Assembly (NCBI GenBank): GCA_965247735.1
Contig: CBDFHN010000001.1
Coordinates: forward strand, 310,001-374,000
From: JAOXRU01 sp965247735
GTDB lineage: Bacteria; Bacteroidota; Bacteroidia; Flavobacteriales; Flavobacteriaceae
DNA length: 64,000 nt
Reading direction: 5' to 3'
Shown here piece after piece: positions 52,628-61,177 of this stretch. Made by a program: the position numbers and the translations under genes. Position 1 is the stretch's first letter. The number at the start of each line of letters is the position of its first letter. The notes below the pieces were generated by a model. It searched no databases and had not been told where the DNA came from. It saw nothing but the letters and a program-made list of their open reading frames with translations.

Positions 52628-53515
52628 ATGACTGAAAAGAAGAATAACAATGGATTAAAGGTAATAGCTGGTTTATTAGCTGCTGTCCTTGTAGGTACAA
52701 TAATCTACACTGTAAGTCTCTATCAAGATAAACAAAAGACTACAAAAGATTTAACACAACAAAAAAACTTAGTAGTAGAAGATTTAAATAGTTTAAAGTC
52801 AGAATATGATAAGGCTATTCAGGAGAGTAATGCTACTAACGAAGAATTGGTTGAAGCAAGAAATAGAATTACTAAGTACTTGGATTCTGTTAAAACAATG
52901 AAAGCTGATATTTCTTTCTTATTCCGTTACAAAAAGCAAGTAGCAGTACTAAAAAGAGAAAGAGAAACCTTATTAAAGCAAGTAGATTCGCTTACCAGAT
53001 CTAATTCATTATTGGCAATGCAACGTGATAGTACTTTTGTAGAGTTAGAAAGACAAACCGTGTTTAGAGACTCATTAGTAGTACAAAACACACAATTAGC
53101 TGATGCAGTAGCAAAAGGATCTGCACTAAACCTTTCTAAATTTTCTGTTGATGCAGTAAAAGAAAGAAATAGCGGTAAATTGGTTTCTACATCAAGAGCT
53201 AAAAGAGCAGATAAGTTTAAAGTTTGTTTTACAATAGCAAACAACGCTATTGCAAGTGCTGGAGATAAACAATTTTATATTGAAGTTTTAGACCCTCAAG
53301 GAAATGTATTAGGTGGTAGTGCAACTACATCTAATGATGAAGGTGCTTCTATAACATATAGCAAAGGAACTTCTTTCTACTTTGAAAACAAAGCATTGGA
53401 TGTTTGTGACTATGTTAAGAAGCCTGAAGGAGATTTCCAAAAAGGAAACTATATGGTAAATGTATATGACGATAACTTAAAACTTTTGGGAACATCTAAG
53501 TTTGAACTTAAATAG
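52628..53515 (+). CDS. Membrane-anchored coiled-coil protein of unknown function
   Basis: This 295-residue protein has one N-terminal transmembrane helix (about residues 12-30, VIAGLLAAVLVGTIIYTVSL). A long periplasmic coiled coil (about 34-160, with heptads such as LNSLKSEYDKAIQESNATNEEL and VLKRERETLLKQVDSLTRSN) precedes a C-terminal beta-rich domain (FKVCFTIANNAIASAGDKQFYIEVLDPQGNVLGG to FELK). I recognise the type as a common hypothetical of flavobacteria but know no function. The layout suggests an envelope spacer or scaffold. Monocistronic, followed by a terminator. Confidence 0.75.
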   Translation: MTEKKNNNGLKVIAGLLAAVLVGTIIYTVSLYQDKQKTTKDLTQQKNLVVEDLNSLKSEYDKAIQESNATNEELVEARNRITKYLDSVKTMKADISFLFRYKKQVAVLKRERETLLKQVDSLTRSNSLLAMQRDSTFVELERQTVFRDSLVVQNTQLADAVAKGSALNLSKFSVDAVKERNSGKLVSTSRAKRADKFKVCFTIANNAIASAGDKQFYIEVLDPQGNVLGGSATTSNDEGASITYSKGTSFYFENKALDVCDYVKKPEGDFQKGNYMVNVYDDNLKLLGTSKFELK

Positions 53516-53537
53516 TTTTTTGGTAACACTTAAAAAT

Positions 53538-53568
53538 GAAAAAGCACTCTTCGGGGTGCTTTTTTTAT
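53538..53568 (+). terminator. Terminator after the coiled-coil protein
   Basis: AAAAAGCACTC and GGGTGCTTTTT around a TTCG-type loop, followed by T residues. Confidence 0.9.
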
Positions 53569-53726
53569 GGAGTTAATTTTGTATGCCTATTAATTGTAGC
53601 TAACTTTGTTATGCTCATTTTTATATACTTAGCTCCAATTCCACCGTCTGTTTTGGATTTAATTAGATATATGGACAGCAATGTTTACATTGTATAATGA
53701 GTATGTTTTAATGTGATAATAATCAT

Positions 53727-54116
53727 ATGGTAAAAAGAGGACTTCTTATTGGTGTTTTATGTTTATTTCTTTCTGGGTGTAACACACCTTTAAAATCTAA
53801 TAATGCAGGACTTGTTATTGACTATATAGATCTAAAAACAAAAAAAGGTGGTGAGGATGAATATTTCTTATCAGATAGGAGGCTATTGATCATTAAAAAT
53901 CCTAAAAAACTGAATATAAAAAGTGCTTCTTTATTTTTAAATACTAAGCAGTTTCATACTAAAGGTTTTGCTTTAGGAAATGCAAAAGAATATGTACTAA
54001 GTAATTCTACTTTTGAATCAAAAGAGTTAGGAAACTATTTATTAGAGGCAAAAGTGGTAGTTGGGAAGGATACTATAAGCATTCAGAAGAAATACAAACT
54101 AATAGTGTATAAATAA
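53727..54116 (+). CDS. Small lipoprotein of unknown function
   Basis: This 129-residue protein has a lipoprotein signal (MVKRGLLIGVLCLFLSGC, Cys at residue 18). The mature part is about 110 residues of predicted beta-sandwich (LVIDYIDLKTKKGGEDEYFL, RRLLIIKNPKKLNIKSASLF, YLLEAKVVVGKDTISIQKKY). It may be an Ig-like or PPIC-neighbour fold, but I do not recognise a family. It converges on the SusD gene and shares a bidirectional terminator with it. Confidence 0.65.
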   Translation: MVKRGLLIGVLCLFLSGCNTPLKSNNAGLVIDYIDLKTKKGGEDEYFLSDRRLLIIKNPKKLNIKSASLFLNTKQFHTKGFALGNAKEYVLSNSTFESKELGNYLLEAKVVVGKDTISIQKKYKLIVYK

Positions 54117-54117
54117 A

Positions 54118-54150
54118 AAAACCACGACCTTTCGATCGTGGTTAAAAAAA
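54118..54150. terminator. Bidirectional terminator between lipoprotein and SusD gene
   Basis: AAACCACGA and TCGTGGTTT form a perfect stem with an A run before it and an A run after it, so that on the minus strand it also ends in T residues. Confidence 0.88.
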
Positions 54151-54184
54151 AGAATAATGTACCAAATTTAAGGCTACAAAATTA

Positions 54185-55651
54185 TTATCTCCAAGAAGTA
54201 TCTCCTTTTGCAGAATCAATACCGTCTCCAGTACCTTGTCCACCTATAGTTAAAACTTCCTTTTTAAGCAATTGGGCTTCTAATCCTGGAATAGGGAAGT
54301 GCAACATAGTTCCTTCTTGCAACAAGTTCCATCTTCTCATAAACATCCAGTTTACCGCTTTTCCTGCCAAATGCAATTCAATACTATTTTCATAAAATAA
54401 AGCATCAGCAATTGCAGTTGGGTTTGCACCAGTTAGCAATGGCATTTCACCTACTGTAACTCTATTGCTATCATTTAATAAACTTTCAGCCAAAGTATAG
54501 TCTCCCATACCATATGCAACTTCTGCTTTTAATAATTGTATTTCTTCTATATGCAAAATATTAGCTGGGTATTCGTACCTATCTTTTGGAAGTGGAGCAT
54601 ATCTAGTATTTGCATAGTTAGAATATAAAGTTGGATCTCTTTCTGAATAGCTAAAGTTAGATTGTTCTTGGTAAGTAAAGTACAATTCAGCTCTTTTATC
54701 AATTGAAGTTATTGGCTGGCTATCATCAACACCTTTTTTAGTAGGTGCTGTTTTTCCACTTAATAACCAAGGTAGTTTTTGATCTGCCGAATAAGAATAG
54801 TTTCCCCTTCTGATTCTACTTCCAAAATATTGATGTCCGTTGTATAGTTTTGTGCTTCCTGGTCCTGTAAGTGTTTCCTCTATAGAATTATCTAATAAGC
54901 TTTTGATTTTATTAAAATCTAAAGCTTTAAATTCTTCATGATTTCTTGCTTGACCTATCATAAACTTTGCTGAATAGGTATTTATAAGTTGTATTGTCTC
55001 AGAAGATGATAGGATGAAACTTGGTAGATAGTCCCAATCTAAACTAGGGTTATCTGTATAGATCTTTTTTGCTTCATTTAGATACCCGATACTCTTAGCA
55101 ATTACTTGTTTGTAATCTGTAAAAACCATTTCGGAAACATCCATGTTTTTATCCAAAGCTGTACCTTCTTTATAAATTAATCCAATATACCCAGTAGCTA
55201 ATCCTTTTAAAACCAAAGATGATGCTTTTACTTTGTTTTTAAGATCATCTGATTCTTCTGTCCATCCATTTACAGCTTCTAAAATATCGTTTACATTTAC
55301 AATTGCGGCATATGATGCCTTCCAATCTCTGTAAAACATGCTTTCAAAAGTACCTCCAACTTCATTAGAAATTCGTTCTCTTGGTTCTCTATTCATTGGC
55401 CAAGGTTGTGATAAGCTACAGGTAATTAGCTGATCGGCTAAATAATCATAATAAAGGTTTCTTGAGCTAGTTAAGCTTGAGAAGTAAGCTTCGTTTGAAT
55501 TTTTCAGGAAAGCTAATACTTCCTCAGAACTACCTAATACACTGTTTTTATCTGGCTCATTTAAATTTTTCACATCCAAATCACACCCTTGTAATAAGAG
55601 GGAAATAAAAGTTAAAATGAAAAGAAAATTTTTGATTTTTAATATTTTCAT
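54185..55651 (-). CDS. SusD/RagB-family nutrient-binding lipoprotein
   Basis: This 488-residue outer-membrane lipoprotein has a signal with lipobox LLLQGC (Cys at about 23), followed by DLDVKNLNEPDKNSVL as in SusD proteins. The helical TPR-like core follows (YIGLIYKEGTALDKN, AKFMIGQARNHEEF), with the C-terminal RagB segment (HIEEIQLLKAEVAYGMGDYTLAESLLND, NSIELHLAGKAVNWMFMRRWN). It caps the SusC-like barrel encoded just upstream and delivers substrate to it. No glycoside hydrolase, peptidase or regulator is adjacent, so the substrate class cannot be told. Confidence 0.93.
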   Translation of the reverse strand: MKILKIKNFLFILTFISLLLQGCDLDVKNLNEPDKNSVLGSSEEVLAFLKNSNEAYFSSLTSSRNLYYDYLADQLITCSLSQPWPMNREPRERISNEVGGTFESMFYRDWKASYAAIVNVNDILEAVNGWTEESDDLKNKVKASSLVLKGLATGYIGLIYKEGTALDKNMDVSEMVFTDYKQVIAKSIGYLNEAKKIYTDNPSLDWDYLPSFILSSSETIQLINTYSAKFMIGQARNHEEFKALDFNKIKSLLDNSIEETLTGPGSTKLYNGHQYFGSRIRRGNYSYSADQKLPWLLSGKTAPTKKGVDDSQPITSIDKRAELYFTYQEQSNFSYSERDPTLYSNYANTRYAPLPKDRYEYPANILHIEEIQLLKAEVAYGMGDYTLAESLLNDSNRVTVGEMPLLTGANPTAIADALFYENSIELHLAGKAVNWMFMRRWNLLQEGTMLHFPIPGLEAQLLKKEVLTIGGQGTGDGIDSAKGDTSWR

Positions 55652-55685
55652 TGTCTTGTTTTTTTACTAAATCTTATAATTAATT

Positions 55686-58600
55686 TTAGAATGTAAATTG
55701 TACCATGGCTGTAAAGGTTCTAAACTGCGGATATGCTCTTCTGTCTAGTTTATCGTTTGTTGGGTTTGGTGTTGAAGATCTTAATTGTCCGCCTCTAGGT
55801 TCACTTGCATGCGCAACCTCAGGATCAAAACCAGTATAGTCTGTTATGGTCAGTAGGTTTCTTCCAATAAGAGAAAACTTAACTTCCTTGATGTATTTAG
55901 AAAATTTTTCTCCCAAAACACTTTCGTTTAGGGTATAACCCAATGCTAATTCACGAACTTTGGTAAATGTACCGTCTTCAACAAAGTGAGATGTATCTGC
56001 AAAACCACGGTCTAGATTACTAGCATTATTAGAGTATAAGATGTGTTTGCCTTGTCTCGCAAATTTTTCTTGATCAGCATGTCTTTCTTCTCTATACATG
56101 GATTGTTTTGTGCTATTGTAGATGTCACCTCCATGTTGGTGGTCTATTACAAAATATAAGTTAAAATTTTTGTAAGAGAAGCTACTTGAAAGTCCTAAGT
56201 TCCAATCTGGATTGGTATCTCCTAAAGCTACTTTTTTATCGTCTCCGTTTTCATCTGAAAGGTATATAACTTGTTCGTTTTTAGTACCTTTTGTCCCTTT
56301 TATGATTAGGTAACCTTGTTCGTTAGTTTCAAAGTCAGTAGGTTTTATTGTTCCTCGTACGTCTGCGTTTGGACTTCCTAAACCATTTATAACATAACCA
56401 TCAGTGTTAGTTGTAAGTTGATTCGAGTTTGTTGCTATTTTATAACCATACATCTGTCCATAAGGTTTGCCAGGCTCGGCTCTAAAAATACGTCTTGATC
56501 TACCAAAAGGAGGGATGCCACCAATACTAGTGATTTCTTGAGTAATTTTATCCCAACTTACGTTTACATTCCAGTTAATGTCTTTTGTTTTAATTAAGTC
56601 AGCACCAAGTTGTATTTCAAAAGAACTAGTAGATATATTTGCTATATTTTGAATTTTTAATGGAGCTCCTGTAACTACAGCTTGAGGTGTGTTTATAAAA
56701 TCTGACTCTACCTTAGCTTTTGCATAATTGATTTCTAAGTTTAATCTGTTAAATAGGCGTGCATTTAAACCAGCTTCCCATTCTGATACTTTTGAGGAAA
56801 TTAATTTTACATTTCCAGCTTGTGTTCTACTTAAGACTCCACTTCTCCTATCGATTGAATAAGTTTCGTATTGATCTGAAAAGCCAGGACGCTGTCCAGA
56901 AACCCCCCATGAAAATCTCAGTTTTAAATTATCAACATGTGGTATTGTTATGTCTTCTGTAAGGATATAAGCCAAAGAAGTACGACCAAAAGTACCCCAA
57001 CGGTTTTCTTTACCAAAAAGAGAAGAACCATCTCTTCTTATTAATCCATTAAAGATAATTTTATCTTTATAGTCCAAGTTAAAATCTAAAAAGTAATTAC
57101 TAACTTTACGTTCTTCCTGTGCAGATCTGATGATTCTTGTAGTTGATTCTGTAAGGCTTAAATTCTTAACTCCTCCGAAAGCTAACTTTGACCCATAAGC
57201 ATATGATGTACTGAATGTTCTGTTTTCTCTTAAAAACTTACCAGTAACTCGGGTGTTAAAATCACCAATTTTTTTAGCATAAGATGCAGATAGTTGTATT
57301 ATACCTGTTTTTGAAATATCATTTTCAATACTATAGTTTCCATCATCATCATTATTGGGATCAGGATCATTGTATTCTTTTGGTTTGTAATCATAGGTAT
57401 CTGTTCTACTTTCATCATGAGAATATGATGCACCTACTGTAAAACTATCTGTAAGTCTATAAGTAAGGTTTGGGCTAAACATTAACCGTTGTCTATTAAA
57501 ATAGTTTTCTAATATTTTCACTTCATATAGCGGATTGTCTCTATATCTTCTTAAATGTTGAGATCCTTGAGGTGTTGGCACAATATTTCCAGCATTGTCA
57601 CGTTCGTCAATATCTATCCATGGTTCTAAGTATAAACCATTCATACGAGTACTACTAGGAGCATAGTGTCCTTTGGTATCTGTATATGCAAAAGATGTTT
57701 TTAAACTTAATTTTTCATCTGGTGTATAGTCAATATTTAAACGACCATTATTTCGTACAGATGGTTTAACTCCTGTAACTGCACCACCGTTTTTTGTGTT
57801 TTGAAAAGATAAGTGGTATTTAAAATTACTTGTACCAGAAGAAATAGAGGTATATAAGGAGTTAAAAGGCTGCGCGGTATTAATTTTGCTTTGGTGGTCT
57901 AATACTCTAGGAAATGGATTGTCCAAAAGTCCATCTTCATCATATACACGATTACCACCACTACTTAGTTCCCATCGTCCTGGATCATTTAAATCGTTAA
58001 GATTCCAAGAAGCCACATTTGCATCTTTTAATTTAAAACGATGTGTGTTTGCCAACGGATATTTGTTGGTGATTTGTGAAAATCCTGTTTCGTTTCTTAA
58101 GACAATGGTAGGTTTACCATCTGTGTTTTTTCCTCTTTTTGTGATTATTTGTATTACACCATTCCCACTTAATGATCCATATAGAGATGATGCTGCAGCT
58201 CCTTTAATAACTTCTATACTTTCTACATCTTCCATGTTGATGTCTCTTAAAGAAGTTTCTCTACCTGTAATAATTCCATCAATAATTATTAGTGGATCTT
58301 GACTTCCCATCAATGAAGTAGAACCTCTTAATCGTATAGATGCTGCCGTGTTTGGGTCTCCATTGGCTTGTACAATTCTTACCCCTGCAACTTTACCTCG
58401 CAATGAGTTTCCTAAATCTCCTGCTGGAGCTTCTTTTAGTTGCTCTTTATTAACTTTTGATAATGCAAAAGTTAATTTTCTAACAGAAGTACCAACTGCC
58501 ACCCCTGTTACTACAATCTCATCTAATGCTTCTGCATTTTCTTGTAATACAATTGTAAATTCTCTGTTTGTACCAACTGTAATTTCTTTGGTTTTAAAAC

Positions 58601-58829
58601 CAATCATTGATACTACTATACTATCATCGTTGTTTACATCTTTGATGGTAAATAAACCATCAAAATCTGTGGTGGTACCATTTGCAGTTCCTTTAATAAG
58701 GATGTTTGCAAACGATAATGGCACACCTCCTTCATCTAGTACTTTTCCAGTAATAGAGGATTGTGCGGTTACTTTTGTAAGGCTTAAAATAAATAGTAAG
58801 CCAAGACTTGCTATACGTATAATGTTCAT
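55686..58829 (-). CDS. SusC/RagA-family TonB-linked outer-membrane transporter
   Basis: This 1047-residue barrel has a signal peptide (to about 22), a carboxypeptidase-regulatory-like domain (about 24-100, SITGKVLDEGGVPLSFANI), the SusC-type plug with VDEIVVTGVAVGTSVRKLTF-like TonB-box region and LRGKVAGVRIVQANGDPNTA...IIIDGI, and a large barrel ending in FRTFTAMVQFTF. It imports oligomers across the outer membrane with its SusD partner, 34 bp downstream, powered by TonB-ExbBD. A CAAAACTA at 58862-58869 reads as a -7 box (TAGTTTTG) on its strand. Confidence 0.94.
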   Translation of the reverse strand: MNIIRIASLGLLFILSLTKVTAQSSITGKVLDEGGVPLSFANILIKGTANGTTTDFDGLFTIKDVNNDDSIVVSMIGFKTKEITVGTNREFTIVLQENAEALDEIVVTGVAVGTSVRKLTFALSKVNKEQLKEAPAGDLGNSLRGKVAGVRIVQANGDPNTAASIRLRGSTSLMGSQDPLIIIDGIITGRETSLRDINMEDVESIEVIKGAAASSLYGSLSGNGVIQIITKRGKNTDGKPTIVLRNETGFSQITNKYPLANTHRFKLKDANVASWNLNDLNDPGRWELSSGGNRVYDEDGLLDNPFPRVLDHQSKINTAQPFNSLYTSISSGTSNFKYHLSFQNTKNGGAVTGVKPSVRNNGRLNIDYTPDEKLSLKTSFAYTDTKGHYAPSSTRMNGLYLEPWIDIDERDNAGNIVPTPQGSQHLRRYRDNPLYEVKILENYFNRQRLMFSPNLTYRLTDSFTVGASYSHDESRTDTYDYKPKEYNDPDPNNDDDGNYSIENDISKTGIIQLSASYAKKIGDFNTRVTGKFLRENRTFSTSYAYGSKLAFGGVKNLSLTESTTRIIRSAQEERKVSNYFLDFNLDYKDKIIFNGLIRRDGSSLFGKENRWGTFGRTSLAYILTEDITIPHVDNLKLRFSWGVSGQRPGFSDQYETYSIDRRSGVLSRTQAGNVKLISSKVSEWEAGLNARLFNRLNLEINYAKAKVESDFINTPQAVVTGAPLKIQNIANISTSSFEIQLGADLIKTKDINWNVNVSWDKITQEITSIGGIPPFGRSRRIFRAEPGKPYGQMYGYKIATNSNQLTTNTDGYVINGLGSPNADVRGTIKPTDFETNEQGYLIIKGTKGTKNEQVIYLSDENGDDKKVALGDTNPDWNLGLSSSFSYKNFNLYFVIDHQHGGDIYNSTKQSMYREERHADQEKFARQGKHILYSNNASNLDRGFADTSHFVEDGTFTKVRELALGYTLNESVLGEKFSKYIKEVKFSLIGRNLLTITDYTGFDPEVAHASEPRGGQLRSSTPNPTNDKLDRRAYPQFRTFTAMVQFTF

Positions 58830-59337
58830 TGTTTTTATTTAGATTAAATATAAATACTGAGCAAAACTAGTATTTAATTTTAACATAATATTGTAGATTT
58901 TAACAAAAATAGCTGCCTTCAGTCACTTTTATGAATTGTTAAATATTAGTCTGAAAATGATACATAATTATCACTTATTTAGACCTAATAAAAATAATAA
59001 TTCAAAACATAAAATTTAGAAATTGTTTAAAAACATGCGATTGAGTTAATTTAATTTCAGAGTTAAACACCTATTTGTTAATGCGTTATGTGTTTCTTGT
59101 GTTTGCTATTGTAAGATATAGCTTGCATTAAAGCAGGTATTTGTCCTTGTAATTGATGAATATTTAAATTGTGAATTCATCAAAAGAGAAGTAAAAATTA
59201 ACAGCAAAAGAATTCAGAAGAAAATTAGTTGCGTAAAGTATTGATATAAAACACAAAAGGCGATATCTAATATAGATATCGCCTTTTTAGCCTGTTGTAT
59301 TTTTGATAAAAACGTTCGGTAATAGGTCTATTTAGTT
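58830..59337. other. Gene-free 508-bp region between susC and fumC
   Basis: No coding frame or RNA gene is recognised. On the minus strand it holds the susC upstream region (-7-like box at 58862-58869) and, at its right end, the fumC terminator (59255-59289). The middle is AT-rich with no repeats that I could see. Confidence 0.6.
59255..59289 (-). terminator. Terminator of fumC
   Basis: AAAAGGCGATATCTA and TAGATATCGCCTTTT form a 15-bp perfect stem around a three-base loop, 49 bp past the fumC stop on the minus strand. Confidence 0.92.
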
Positions 59338-60735
59338 TTATTTTAGACCTCCAACCATGTTACCTGGCTTCACCCATTGGTCATATTCTTCAGCAGTAAC
59401 ATAGCCCAAGTTGATAGCTTCTTCTTTTAAAGTAGTACCATTTTTATGGGCCGTATTTGCAATTTCTGCAGCTTTGTAATATCCTATTTTGGTATTTAAT
59501 GCAGTAACTAACATTAAAGAACTGTTTAGTAATTCTTCAATTCTTTTATGATTAGGTTCAATTCCTTGTGCACAATTGATATCAAAAGAAACACAGGCAT
59601 CACCAATTAGTTGTGCAGATTGTAATAAGTTGGCTGCCATCATAGGTTTAAAAACGTTAAGTTCATAATGCCCTTGAGTACCACCAACAGTAATGGCAAC
59701 ATCGTTACCCATTACTTGTGCACAAACCATTGTTATTGCTTCTGCTTGAGTTGGATTTACTTTTCCTGGCATAATAGAACTTCCTGGTTCGTTTGCTGGA
59801 ATAATTAATTCTCCAATTCCACTACGTGGTCCTGAAGCCATCATTCTAATATCGTTGGCTATTTTGTTTATAGAAACGGCTAATAATTTAAGTGCATTAT
59901 GTGTTTCAACAATAGCATCATGTGCAGCTAAAGCCTCAAATTTATTCTCTGCAGTAATAAATGGTAGGTTGGTAAATTCAGCAATAAATTTTGCAACCAA
60001 TACATCGTAACCAGCAGGAGTATTTAATCCTGTTCCAACAGCGGTACCTCCAAGTGCTAATTCACTAAGATGTGCTAATGAATATTTTAAAGATTTAAGT
60101 CCGTGATCTAATTGAGAAACATAGCCAGAAAATTCTTGACCTATAGTTAAAGGAGTAGCATCCATTAAATGTGTTCTACCAATTTTAACTACCTCAGCAA
60201 AATCTTTAGCTTTTTTTGCTAAGGTATTTCTAAGTTGTTCTACTCCAGGAATAGTTACTTCTACTACTTTTTTATAAGCAGCAATATGCATACCAGTAGG
60301 GAAGGTGTCATTAGAAGATTGCGATTTGTTAACATCATCATTTGGTTGAATGGTCTTTTCACCTTCTCCAATTACCTTTCCAGCGAGTTCATGTGCTCTA
60401 TTGGCAATAACTTCATTAACATTCATATTACTTTGTGTACCAGAACCAGTTTGCCATATTACTAATGGAAACTGATCATCGTGTTTACCAGCAACAATTT
60501 CATCACATACCTTAGCAATAAGATCTCTTTTTTCTATTGCTAAAACGCCAAGATCATGGTTAGTATATGCTGCTGCTTTTTTTAAATACGCAAATCCATA
60601 AACAATTTCTAAAGGCATAGAAGCAGCTGCACCAATTTTAAAATTGTTTCTTGAGCGTTCTGTTTGTGCTCCCCAATATTTATCTGCAGGCACTTTTACA
60701 TCACCCATAGTATCTTTTTCTATTCTAAATTTCAT
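59338..60735 (-). CDS. fumC: Class II fumarate hydratase
   Basis: This 465-residue enzyme interconverts fumarate and malate in the TCA cycle without an iron-sulfur cluster. The family signature GSSIMPGKVNPTQ is present with the flexible catalytic loop Ser. Also visible are the substrate-site segments TGSGTQSNMNVNEVIANRA, QSSNDTFPTGMHIAA and GRTHLMDATPLTIGQEFSGY. Length equals the usual class II size. It is monocistronic, with a CAAAGTTA at 60845-60852 that reads as a -7 box on its strand and a strong terminator. Confidence 0.97.
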   Translation of the reverse strand: MKFRIEKDTMGDVKVPADKYWGAQTERSRNNFKIGAAASMPLEIVYGFAYLKKAAAYTNHDLGVLAIEKRDLIAKVCDEIVAGKHDDQFPLVIWQTGSGTQSNMNVNEVIANRAHELAGKVIGEGEKTIQPNDDVNKSQSSNDTFPTGMHIAAYKKVVEVTIPGVEQLRNTLAKKAKDFAEVVKIGRTHLMDATPLTIGQEFSGYVSQLDHGLKSLKYSLAHLSELALGGTAVGTGLNTPAGYDVLVAKFIAEFTNLPFITAENKFEALAAHDAIVETHNALKLLAVSINKIANDIRMMASGPRSGIGELIIPANEPGSSIMPGKVNPTQAEAITMVCAQVMGNDVAITVGGTQGHYELNVFKPMMAANLLQSAQLIGDACVSFDINCAQGIEPNHKRIEELLNSSLMLVTALNTKIGYYKAAEIANTAHKNGTTLKEEAINLGYVTAEEYDQWVKPGNMVGGLK

Positions 60736-60892
60736 GAATTTGTATTTATTGTTTCTTAATATTCACATACAGTTGTCAATTTATCACTCCCATTTAGTGA
60801 TAAATTTTTAGCACGCTCGTTTTATATTTTTTATTTGCAACACACAAAGTTAGTATTTCATTGATAATTCTGTAAATTTTTTGAACAGTAGT

Positions 60893-60924
60893 TTGCAAAA
60901 ATTAATTTTTTAACGGTATCTTTG
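60893..60924 (+). promoter_or_regulatory. Bacteroidota-type promoter of the small membrane protein
   Basis: TTG at 60893-60895 and TATCTTTG at 60917-60924, 21 bp apart, match the consensus. An upstream TTG that could serve as a start codon (60922) lies inside the -7 box, which favours the ATG at 60955. Confidence 0.65.
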
Positions 60925-60954
60925 TTACAGATTCGAAAAATTACCGAAGAAACT

Positions 60955-61128
60955 ATGTTTGAATTTGATCAATATCTTGGCTTTTTAGCATTTTTAACCA
61001 TCCTTACTATGGGATTCTGGTTGCTAATATTTTTGTTAACCTTTGTAGTTCCTTATTGGATTGCAGGTTCACTAATAGAAACATTTAAAGAAAAACGTGC
61101 TGCTAAAAAAGCACAATTAGAACAATAA
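60955..61128 (+). CDS. Small single-pass membrane protein (57 aa)
   Basis: This 57-residue protein (MFEFDQYLGFLAFLTILTMG, then FWLLIFLLTFVVPYWIAGS and LIETFKEKRAAKKAQLEQ) has one long or two short hydrophobic segments and a basic, helical cytoplasmic tail. I do not recognise a named family. The start was set at ATG 60955 because the promoter at 60893-60924 would exclude a TTG at 60922 from the transcript. Divergent from fumC and ending at a hairpin shared with the receptor gene that converges on it. Confidence 0.75.
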   Translation: MFEFDQYLGFLAFLTILTMGFWLLIFLLTFVVPYWIAGSLIETFKEKRAAKKAQLEQ

Positions 61129-61158
61129 AAAAAGAAGCCAATTGGCTTCTTTTTTGTT
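61128..61158. terminator. Bidirectional terminator between small membrane protein and TonB-type receptor
   Basis: AAAAAAGAAGCC and GGCTTCTTTTTT flank a short AATT loop; A and T runs allow use from both sides. Confidence 0.9.
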
Positions 61159-61177
61159 TTTATATCCTTTTTGAGTT

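Noticed and set aside
54138..54395. 85-codon plus-strand frame at the end of the susD gene
   Set aside because: It is antisense to the conserved C-terminus of SusD and begins inside the terminator hairpin.
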